From Sabellastarte sp. h YS-2021 (taxonomy: Eukaryota; Annelida; Polychaeta; Sabellida; Sabellidae), in NCBI GenBank assembly GCA_964017235.1, contig OZ024935.1, positions 92,441,207 to 92,505,206 on the forward strand: 64,000 bases of DNA, read 5' to 3'. The position numbers were made by a program, and so were the translations under genes. Below are positions 55,323 through 64,000 of the stretch, in pieces. Every line of letters begins with the position of its first letter. The first letter of the stretch is position 1. Under the pieces are notes generated by a model. It saw nothing but the letters and a program-made list of their open reading frames with translations. It was not told the DNA's origin and searched no databases.

Positions 55323-56944
55323 CTGGAATTCAAACACATAATAGGAAACTTTCCTGAATGACATATACAGAAAACATATATCACGAATGAAAATAACAAT
55401 GTTATACGAGTGCATAGCATGAGTTTAGTATTGTTAATCTTCATGAGTGATACATTTTTTCTGTATATGTCTAATAAGGGATGCCTTACTTTATTATCCA
55501 CCATTTTGTTACGATTTATGGGTTAAATAAGATGAATATTTAATGAAAGAACATGAAAAAGCTATCAAAAAGCACTGGCAACAGTGAATATAAAAACTTC
55601 AATCTTTAACTTGCAATATCTCAATCATTTCTGCATGGATTTGTATGTAATTCACATGGGCAGAAGTGCTGTAAGAATACCTAGGAAAGGCTATTTTTAT
55701 TCAATATTTGTTGGGAAAAAATTCCCCTTTTAGCGCACCCATCATGAAACACTTTCCAGGATGAAGTATAGGTCAATCTGGTAAGAATAACGGTGTTCCG
55801 ACATTTAGAATCTACCAAACATACCCACTTCCTGTAAATATGGCGGTAGATATAAACAAATGCGAAATTCATGGCAAAAATGTTAATTTAATAAGTAAAA
55901 ATACATACAATATATAAAAAATATGTGGATATTGTGGACTGTCATCGGGAAAAAGAGATTGGGTGCGGTTACAAGGGCGGATGCGCTAAATAGGTCATTT
56001 ACGGTAATACATATTTGTAAGTTACATACTTTGAGATATCGTTGAATATATGAAAGTTATTCACACTCATTATCCATAGTGCCAGGGCGCCGGTGTATAC
56101 ATAAAAAAAATCCCGGTCTGTATTTCGCCTGTATTTTGTCTGTATTTCGCCAAAAAGTACATAATTCAAAGTTTGGGCTGAGCCTTTGGCTTAGAGTCAA
56201 TTCCACCTTGGAGTGGGCTTAACTTTTGTAAACAAAGGCTTAAATGTGGTGCCATAAACTTTTCTCCAGTTCAAAACTTGAAATGTACAGAACACCTCCC
56301 TAAACTAGAGACTGCATCTCGATGCAGTGTATCCACGGATGGGACATGGTTGAAGCGTGATATACAGAGTATTATGTTTGCTGGATGTGACATGATGGAT
56401 CTTATATACATTTTATACTTACAGTAAATTCCCTCTATTTTGCACCAGCAGTATAAGATTCAGGGTAGAGGGTTTCATGTAAGATGTCTTCACATGTTAA
56501 AGCTGTAGTTACAGTAATAAGGAAATCCCAGCCACTGCAAGTGTGAAAGACCATATTCAACCCTGAAGATTTGGGGCACATAATATAAGATTTCTTCGCA
56601 TCTCAAATGTCTAAGACCACAAATAAGGGAAACATAGGCCATTATAAGTATGAAGGACCACATTCAAGCTCGAATGAGGGGTTCACCATGATAATGACCC
56701 CACCAAAAGATTCAAAGCACACAATTTTCTATAAGTTGTCTTCACAACCAAAAAAGCTACAATCTTTTATATAAGTGAGACACAGGCCACTATAGATATC
56801 AGGGACTAAATGCGACTTGCAAGGAGGGGTCAAAGCTTAAATCTGACCCCACCACAAGAATTGGTCCCAATCCTAAATGGACTTTTATAGCAATTAATTT
56901 CCCCTTAACTAAATGGGACTCTTAGGTGCAACAGCATAAAGAGA
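55323..56944. other. Intron sequence, nothing clear
   Basis: Low-complexity segments such as CCTGTATTTTGTCTGTATTTC (56126-56150). No coding signal or known element. Confidence 0.4.
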
Positions 56945-57235
56945 GTCAATCAGTTTCAGTATCCAGGGCCAGAGAAGAGGTCAAGCACCACAGAATACAC
57001 CAGGGGATGGTTAAGAGTAAGGTGGGTATGCTCAGATGTACAGGTGGATTTTAAGAAAGTTAAAAGGTCACACCATAATGCACATCTACGTCCCCTTACC
57101 AATGTCCCTTTTTGAAAGAGGCTAGGTAGGGGGACACACAAATGTCATTAGGAAGGGCATTACAAAACAGTTGGAGCATCAAAAGCAAAGCTGTAACCAA
57201 ACTGTTTGACAGACTTAGGAGTAGAACTTTGGAAA
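56945..57235 (+). repeat. Dispersed repeat matching both flanks of HEL-3
   Basis: TTTCAGTATCCAGGGCCAG matches 43527-43546 on the left of HEL-3. GGAGCATCAAAAGCAAAGCT with CCAAACTGTTTGACAG matches 49955-49995 on its right. It contains an orphan piece of the 145-bp unit (AAAGGTCACACCATAATGCA, CCTTACCAATGTCCCT at 57064-57109). Confidence 0.65.
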
Positions 57236-57651
57236 AACAAGGAAATTACCACCAGTATGGTATTTATTTAATAAATTGTTCTTAGCTCAGTCATCCTTTG
57301 CAAATCCATTTAAATCCCTAGACTTAGGTAAGACATGTGGCTCAGATTTAAGTACCTGAGACCTGCCCTTGGTTTCCTCCTTGCAAACTTGGCACAAAGT
57401 GTGATTATTTTGTCTTATTTTTAAAGGGGAGCCCCATTGGTGAATTCCATATACTGTGGTAAATCTCAAATTTCTCACTCCATGTGTCAGATCATGCACA
57501 TACATTAGTAAAATATAGTCAAACCAAAGGGCAAATTGAGGTTAAATCCAAATCAGTTATAAAATGTATAGATGTAGGATCTGACTTACTGATCCATTAG
57601 TAACATTACATATGCCTGTGTAGGACAGGTGAGGATAAATAGAGTAAGAAA

Positions 57652-57870
57652 TTGCAAATTTAATAAGTAAATTAAATTTTTATAAGTTAATACCCTATCC
57701 AATGGACAATAGCTTATCCGGTCGGCACAGACCGGCCCGCCAAACGTCAGAAAAAGACGTCCTGTGTTTCCACCGGCAGGTCGGTCCGTAGTACTAGTGC
57801 ACTCACCAGATGGCGTGTCGTACTTCCTTCCTGTCTAGACAGCATGACGTCATAGCATCTTTTTTGTTGT
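57652..57870. repeat. DIRS-B left (3') inverted terminal repeat
   Basis: Starts TTGCAAATTTAATAAG. From CTATCCAATGGACAATAGCT it is inverted relative to 63003-63140. Includes a perfect TGACGTCA palindrome at 57845-57852. Confidence 0.9.
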
Positions 57871-57927
57871 CTAAACCAATTAGACCCCTAGTAAGTTGAA
57901 AGCGGGGTCAGTGGGAGGGTCTTGTGT

Positions 57928-58009
57928 GTCCATTGGATAGGGTATTAATTTACTTATTAAATTTGCAATTTTATTGCGTTAATACATCCTATCCAATGGA
58001 CAATAGCTG
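57928..58009. repeat. DIRS-B internal complementary region
   Basis: GTCCATTGGATAGGGTATTA to AAATTTGCAA is the complement of the left terminus. TTTTATTGCGTTAATACATC to GGACAATAGCTG is the complement of the right terminus. They meet at 57967/57968, giving the same AA/TTTTATT junction as in DIRS-A. Confidence 0.92.
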
Positions 58010-58334
58010 AATAACTACCGCTTGGATGGCGGGTAAGTTACTAGGGACTTCGATGAACTCAGAAATAACTAACAACACTCCTCAAGCCTGGGTAGACCTT
58101 ATGGTCAGGAAACCCTTAAGGCTATAGTCGGTCAACACAGGCCGGATAACCGGTCCAAACCGACTTCCCCCCCCTTTTTTAAACAGACCTGCTCTGAGGT
58201 AGGGGAAGAGAGGGCTGAGTTCAGTCCCCTGAAGGAAAATAAACCTCCCGAAGGAAGCACGTCTGATTTTTTTTTAATGCTTCTTAACTGTATATACACT
58301 ATTTACATATCTACAAATCTCCTCTGGGTCCCGT

Positions 58335-59400
58335 TTATTGGTGAATCTGCTGAGCAGCCACTACAGGACCCAAATGGAAGAGCTCTGAGTCAGCCCAGGC
58401 CACATCCTTCAGATAAAATTGTGTGAAGGTATTATGAGACTTCCAGTGGCAGGCTGCTAAGATCTGATCTAAGGAAACTCCCGACTGGAAGGCCTTAGAG
58501 GCAGCAAAGGCCCTAACATCATGGGCTTTAACTTGATGTAGGGTGTGTGCTTGCTGATCAGAGAGCTCATAGCATATGATCACAGTCTGTTTGATCCAAG
58601 AGGAGATAGTGGCAGGGGAGATGTCTTTGTCAAAACCTTTCTTGAAGGAGACAAAAACCAATTCCTTATTCTGCCTTAGGTCTGAGGTCCTGTCCAAATA
58701 GTAGCGCAAGGCTCTGACTGGACATAGGGATCTGTCAGACCGGAGGGACTTATCCAGGGTAGGAGCCAGGGCTGGTATGACCACTGGGGCTACACTTCCC
58801 GGACCCTCTTTGGCCAGTTGGTTCTCGGAAAGAAAGCTGGGGGATGGATACAGAGACACCTTAGACCAGTCAGTTTGGTGTCTGATGTTTTTGTGCTGCC
58901 ATGCATGGATCTCACTCCTCCTTTTGCCAGAGCCCAGTGCCAATAGGAAAGTGGTTTTGAAGGTCAAATGCTTCAAAGATGCCTCCCTAAGGGGTTTGAA
59001 TGGAGCCTTTGTCAGCTGGTGTAATACCAGAGAGAGGTTCCTGGAGGGTATTCCCCTCTGACCTTTGGGCCTATCTCTATGGAAACTTTCCAAGAGACGA
59101 GTGAGATTATCGTCTTTGCTGATATTGACTCTTGCATTACCTAGTTTATCAGCAATGGCAGACCTGTAACCATCAATGGTGCTGGGTTGTAACTTCTTGT
59201 CCTCAAAGAGGTACAGGAGGAAGTCAGCAATCGACTTTATAGGTGGTGACCTGAAGTCCACCTGATGAGTGAAGTACCACTTTGTAAAAATGGTCCACTT
59301 TGCCTCATAGACTGATCTGATTGATCTTCTTTGAGGAGCCTCAATTCTTGACGCCACTGCCTCAGAGAAGCCCTGTTCCTTGATTGCTGTGGCTCTAGGA
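58335..59400 (-). CDS. DIRS-B tyrosine recombinase, apparently intact
   Basis: The frame reads through the whole domain: ATAIKEQGFSEAVASR (about 59385), PSTIDGYRSAIADKLG, LGSGKRRSEIHAW (first catalytic arginine, about 58907), CPVRALRYYLDRT, HDVRAFAASKAF (HxxR, about 58520), CHWKSHNTFTQFYLKD (tyrosine nucleophile, about 58420) and LGPVVAAQQ at the end. The three catalytic arginine/histidine positions and the tyrosine are all in one frame. The open frame extends upstream to 59942, overlapping RNase H in another frame, so the start is not defined. About 350 residues, normal for the family. Confidence 0.88.
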
Positions 59401-60713
59401 GCCAGGCATGGAGATTTAGATTTGTCAGATTTCTGTGAGGGATCTGATTGAAGGGCTGTGTCAACAGGTTGGTCATGTTGGGCAGGCTGAGAGGGACTTG
59501 ACTTGACATGGTCACCAAATCCCAGAACCAAGGCATGTTGGGCCAACCCGGTGCAATCAGAATGAGTCTCCTGCACGGGGAACCCTGCAATTTCTCCACC
59601 ACTTTGCCCAATATGGCGGTCGGTGGGAAGGCATATGCATCCAGATCTTCCCAAGTGAGAGTGAGGGCATCCACTGCTACAGCTAGGGAGTCCGGTACTG
59701 GAGACACAAATTGAGGTAACTTGTGGTTGAACCTCGTGGCAAATAGATCTATCTGAGGACGGTGCCATTTTCTGCACAGCCTTTGAAAGACTTCCGGAAG
59801 GAGAGGCCATTCGGTCTGGATGGTTTGACCCAGCCTGGATAACTTGTCCGCTATCACATTTAGATGGCCTGGGATATGTCGGGCTTTTAGAGTTACCTGG
59901 TGGTTGGTACACCAGGTCAAGATTCTCCATAGAAGGGCACAAAGTGGGCCTGACCTCATACCTCCCTCCTTGTTTATGTAGGCTACTACTGTTGTATTGT
60001 CCGTGGCCACTAGGACAATTTTGGCCGTACAGATTTCCCTCCTAGTTTATGTGCAGTTTGCTTTCGGGTACTGACCAGGAACCTCTTGCAGTATGTTGGC
60101 CAAGGTGAGCACCCCACCCTTCTTTTGACACGTCTGTAAAGATTTGCAGTGCGTGTTTTAACGGATGCAGTTGTTGACCTTGCAGTACATTGCGTTCGTC
60201 CAACCACCACTCCAAATGAGGGTGAAGGGATCTGGGTACTGGAATGATCTTCTCCAGTGCTTCCGGCACTCTCCAGTTGTTTTTGAGATGCCACTGTATG
60301 GGTCTCATGTCAAGCCGGCCAAGATAAACCTGCTTTTCTGTGGCTGTTAGCAGACCAAGCTCAGAGATGTTTGGTTTCTTACTATCTCGACTGCATTTTT
60401 GTCTATAAGCTGATGTAATGCCTCCAGTAGGTAGCTGGTCCTCTGGGGATTGACATAGCAGCTTATGACGGTCGGAAACCTTACTAGCTTTGGCCGGATC
60501 CGAAAGGGGAGGGTGTAGCCCTCTTTGAGGATTTGAACTACCTTTGGACCGGCGCCCAGATCTAGCCAAGTTTTCCAAAAGCTCTGAAGTCTGGCCCCTA
60601 CAGATAGATTGGGGGCAACATTTGGTACATTTGAAACAGGATTGACACAAGACAATTGAGTGACACACGAAACACTTTTCACAGATTTTAATTTGCATTC
60701 TTTGTACTGACAA
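59237..60713 (-). pseudogene. DIRS-B pol remnant: Cys-rich start, RT fingers, RNase H, RT core deleted
   Basis: A cysteine cluster (KICEKCFVCHSIVLCQSCF, about 60690-60620) leads into the N-terminal RT region in another frame (ARLQSFWKTWLDLGAG, RPKLVRFPTVISCY, LIDKNAVEIV). The sequence then jumps at about 60360 directly to LGLLTATEKQVYLGRLDMRP, which lies after the polymerase core. About 190 residues, including the YxDD motif, are absent. RNase H follows (IFTDVSKEGWGAHLGQH), but the segment with its second acidic residue (NVLELKAI in DIRS-A) is deleted near 60040. VATDNTTVVAYINKEGG and LFATRFNHKLP continue to 59237. Confidence 0.88.
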
Positions 60714-60840
60714 TTTACTGGCGCAGTAGTGACAAGAGGAACAACAGGAAACTTTACATTTAAAGTGTCTTTTGTCTGTGTGAAAATGTTGCTCCGGGCC
60801 AGCAGTCGTGTGTGGAGCTTGGTTATACAGTAACTGTCAT

Positions 60841-62937
60841 TTATATGACTGCTGGCCCTTGGCAGGTCGGGATGAGAATGAGGCAGAACGACCCTTTCCT
60901 ATACTGTCTCTTCCCGATGGTTTTCCATGCAGGTTTGTCCGGTCGTGTGTCTTTGTTGCCTGACTTCTTCTCCGGTCGTTCATACGGGTGGTACCGACCC
61001 TTGTTGTGACCAGAAGTAGAGTGACCTTTCGATTCAAACTGAGCTATGTCTTCCTCTGCTCGTTTGATGGTGGCATCCGGGAAAAGGGTTGGAAGGTGAA
61101 GAGGAGCCGTTCGCAATGCTGTGAGAGTGTCCTGTTTAATTCCTGTTCTGAGATGACTGAGATATGCATCACGGTGGACAAGAGTAAGATTTCCCATTGT
61201 GATGAAGACAAAGTCGGATAGATGCTCCATCGACTTGGCAGCCGCCTGTGAAATGCTTGCATTAAAATCTAGCAAATAGTGAAGCTCAACAACAGCAGGT
61301 GAAACCTTTGCCGACCCTTTTCCCTTATTCTCTGCTTTCAGTAGTTTGAGTTGTTCCTTCATATTCTGCTGAACTCGTACAAGGCAGCGATTAAAACTAG
61401 CAGTCTGGTTACATATGACTGAGGCCTCACGGGCCGACCTTTCCCATCTGCGTAAAGTCTCTTGAGAGATTCTACGGGAAGCAGGAGGGGTGGATCCCAG
61501 GCCCGTATATCTGGCTATGCGACTGTAACTACTGTTTAGCTTAACTGCGTCGCTGTGTCATGTGGAGACTTTTGAAGGGTCAGGTTTCTGGTCGGTGTGG
61601 AGCCCATACCACTTTGATTGAGAATGTGGTGGTCGGAGGAAAACGTCCTTGGCCAGTCCACCAGCCTCCGACCCCCTGGAAGGGTAACCCTCAGCTATGG
61701 TTAGGTTGAGCTTCCTAAGCTTTTCACAGAGCCACTCCTCTGTAGGCATTCTGACAGATACCTTGCCCGGAGTAACAGTCTTTGGTCCGGCGAAAGGGTT
61801 GTTATCTGATGTGGCAGTTGTATTGTCGACCTCAGGGATATGGGACCAACCCATATAAGAGCGGATACCTTGCATAGTGTCCCGGTAGTTTTGCTCTTCA
61901 GAGACCGGTTGGTCCTGGTCAGCTACAGAATGTTCCTCAGACCATTCTCCCTCTTCGGCATATAAGTCCAGGGGGGGCCTGTCCAACAGTTCACTACCAT
62001 CATTGGAGGAGAGGCTTGAAAAGCTGTCCTGTCTGGACCTATGTAAAGCCGGGGAGCCCGAGTCTGCTGTATCAGAGGGCATAGGTCGGTCGGTAGTTGG
62101 TGGTCGGTGAGTCTTGGTTGAGGAAGTAGGTCGGCTGGTTCTAGTTTGACTGGCCGGCTGATGCTTACTAGCAGAGGAGCCCGTACCAGGAAACTTGCTG
62201 CATGAAGACTGCTGACTGGTCAATGCTTTACTGGTCGGCTGATGCTTTTCAGCAGAGAAGCCAGTTCCAGGAAGCGCAGCAGATGATGAAGGTCGGATGA
62301 ATGGATCAGATACCTGTTCTACAGAAGCTGGAGGTGAATGGGTCGGAGTGACTTTAACATTTGCAGAAAACTGTGGTTCGAAGTTCTTAGACAAAAGCAA
62401 GGCTTCTATCCGGTTGAAACGCTCCGCCCATTTTGAATCTAAGTCTGCTATCTTGTCATCAGCAGAAGGAGGCTTTGAGACAGTAGCAGTAGGAGATTTA
62501 TCTTTCTTACCGACCTTTCTAGAGTCCCTCTTAACTTTCTTATCAGGCGGAGGGGCCTCCACAGTAGATTTGGAAGTACTTGGTTTCTCTACAGGCCCAA
62601 TAACAGACACGCTAGCTGGGTCAACTAAATCCTCACTGTCTTTAGTAGGAGTTGCTTCCAGTTTCTTGGCCTCCCGTTTTTCTTTTTTAATTCTATACGA
62701 GGGAGTGGCTAGCTGAAGGCGTTGTTCTTCAGAGAAGGCATTACAGATTCTGCAATCAGAAGTCTGGGGGTTTTTTACACAATCGTCTGTCCCCTTACCC
62801 TTCTCGCAACATCTTGCACAAAATGCATGAGAGTCAAAATTCGCCATAGCGTGTCCACAACTGCCTCTGCGTTGGCCAGGAGACGACATGATAGTCCTGG
62901 TATACGATGAACACAAATAATAATGAAGAAAAAACAA
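60841..62937 (-). pseudogene. DIRS-B gag-like gene with one internal stop
   Basis: From about 62889 it reads MSSPGQRRGSCGHAMANFDS with the Cys/His block (C-x-x-C-C, later C-R-I-C-N-A-F-S-E-E-Q) shared with DIRS-A gag. A serine/proline-rich middle follows. A TGA at 61558-61560 interrupts it, and the same frame resumes through MKEQLKLLKAEN, a helical region (LDFNASISQAAAKSMEHLSD) and a basic tail ending near 60841. About 690 codons overall, close to the 721 of DIRS-A. Confidence 0.82.
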
Positions 62938-63002
62938 AATGGTAGCAGGAAAACTCAGAAAACTTCTTTGAATAAAATTCCTTGTGCACTAGCACGCACC
63001 AA

Positions 63003-63166
63003 ACAAAAAAGATGCTATGACGTCATGCTGTCTGGCGAGTGCACTAGTACTACGGACCGACCTGCCGGTGGAAACACAGGACGTCTTTTTCTGACGTTTG
63101 GCGGGCCGGTCTGCGCTGACCGGATAAGCTATTGTCCATTGGATAGGATGTATTAACGCAATAAAA
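63003..63166. repeat. DIRS-B right (5') inverted terminal repeat
   Basis: From CAAAAAAGATGCTATGACG to GCAATAAAA. It holds TGACGTCA at 63018-63025 and mirrors the left repeat. Confidence 0.9.
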
Positions 63167-63635
63167 TCTAAAATTCGCCACATATCTGAAATTTGCCACA
63201 TGTGGAAATACTAATAAAATAAATGAATTTAGGTGAGATTCATTGAATGTACAGTAAATTAAGGCTTTTTGAACTGAAAATACCAAAAATGTCATTTTCT
63301 TCATAAAATCAAGTAAGGCTTTAGAGATGGTGAATTTTAGATTCCTGGCAAATTTTGGATTTCTTACTCTACTAACAGTGGTTTCAACCAAAAATTCTTT
63401 GTGGTTTGTACCACGTCCACTTTGTACTCACTTCCCACCCCTCAAGTTTTTTTTTGGGGGGGGGTTTTATTCTAAGCCACATTCTAAACTCGAGAGCTGC
63501 TTGCTATTGCCTGATGCTGTTCACTACAGAATCTCAACCAACTCAATGTGACCAAGGGCGTATATTGAACGAAACATTAATCTCAAATCAGTAAATCTGT
63601 CTAATAACTCTTAAACAATAAAATCTCATTTTTAC
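63167..63635. other. Intron sequence between VWA exon 1 and DIRS-B
   Basis: Contains near-palindromic AAATTCGCCACATATCTGAA / AATTTGCCACATGTGG and a G/T-rich tract (63449-63468). No gene. Confidence 0.45.
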
Positions 63636-63867
63636 CTCTTTTCACCGCTTCAATGGATATATCTGGTGAATTTGCAAAATAATCAAAAGCTGAATCCAAG
63701 CCTTTTGTGTACTTGGTTCCACCAGATGCACTGAGGCTAGAGATGAAGTCACGCAGATACTCTTTGTTCTGGCTAGAGGCTTTAGCCAGCTCGGTGCGGT
63801 AACACGTTGAGGTGTACACAGTTCCCGAGGGAGTGCGAACAGTGTTTGAGAAAGCTACTATGCCCAC
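63636..63867 (-). CDS. VWA/Cache (alpha2delta/CACHD1-like) gene, VWA exon 1 in window
   Basis: This is the most upstream exon visible of a large minus-strand gene. Translation gives the middle of a von Willebrand A domain: it opens with VGIVAFSN, continues through an RNKxxL-like helix (SQNKEYLRDFISSL), and includes GGTKYTKGLDSAF, whose threonine sits where the MIDAS threonine lies in alpha2/delta and CACHD1 proteins. The acceptor reads tttcag/GTGGGC and the donor AGAG/gtaaaa. It ends in phase 1. Upstream exons (signal peptide, VWA_N, MIDAS DxSxS) must lie past the right edge. In this family such proteins are extracellular, membrane-attached modulators of voltage-gated calcium channels. Assignment to alpha2/delta versus CACHD1 is not settled, because several invertebrate paralogues exist. 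Confidence 0.88.
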
Positions 63868-64000
63868 CTGAAATAAAAATTAAAAATGTTTCACTATCCA
63901 TACAATATTTATTGGTAAGATATTGTTTTGTACAAGTAATCTGGGGGGCAAAGCATTTTTCAAAGGGGGAGGGATCGAGGAATTATTACAGATAAAAATA

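Larger units (their letters stand above)
57652..63166 (-). mobile_element. DIRS-type retrotransposon with RT deletion (DIRS-B)
   Basis: Same architecture and orientation as DIRS-A but a different family: inverted ends sharing about 180 bp (TACCCTATCCAATGGACAAT and onward at the left, the inverse at the right to 63166), an internal complementary region at 57928-58009, a gag-like ORF, pol remnants and a tyrosine recombinase. It lies in the intron between the two VWA exons. The reverse-transcriptase core is missing, so it could move only with proteins from another copy. Confidence 0.93.

Overview
The window is eukaryotic and metazoan: split genes with GT-AG introns, about 35% GC-like base composition by eye, and dense transposable elements. 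The mix of DIRS tyrosine-recombinase retrotransposons, 5S- and tRNA-derived SINEs, CR1/L2-type LINEs and elements resembling bivalve 'pearl' repeats (satellite core, microsatellite, terminal hairpin) points to a marine lophotrochozoan, most likely a bivalve mollusc. That taxonomic call is inference.

One host gene can be recognised. It lies on the minus strand and spans essentially the whole window. Fifteen exons between 63867 and 7934, plus a probable 30-base exon at 6585-6614, splice in a continuous, phase-compatible frame (about 2.27 kb of coding sequence). They encode the second part of a VWA domain, two Cache-type domains and a cysteine-rich region, the layout of the calcium-channel alpha2/delta and CACHD1 family. 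The signal peptide, VWA_N domain and MIDAS start lie beyond position 64000. The C-terminal end was not identified.

The introns are filled with repeats. From left to right they are: a DIRS relic (1-833); a satellite-cored element with a terminal hairpin (about 1008-6000; 143-bp and 320-bp arrays); a MITE with inverted repeats (6988-7511); a second satellite-cored element (about 8391-14443; a 133-bp array with 6-mer higher-order structure, then 512/166-bp units); a nearly full-length DIRS element (15394-21737); an element with a 145-bp nuclear-receptor-site array (22690-23480, larger copy 30585-31910); a plus-strand LINE inserted in an older minus-strand LINE (27345-30105); nested foldback elements (35209-38050); 5S and tRNA SINEs; a LINE relic (41440-42271); a third satellite-cored element with different termini (43611-49862) that carries a TA-flanked MITE; a second MITE copy (51072-51597); a hairpin element (52843-53032); and a second DIRS element (57652-63166).

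Both large DIRS copies show the DIRS architecture: inverted terminal repeats plus an internal complementary region that joins the two outer ends. Both have broken pol genes. The second has lost the reverse-transcriptase core but keeps an apparently intact tyrosine recombinase. The most interesting material is the set of satellite-cored, hairpin-ended elements, which look like non-autonomous Helentrons: related monomers of 133 to 320 bp are shuffled among elements with different termini. No computation was run; boundaries and repeat periods were read by eye.
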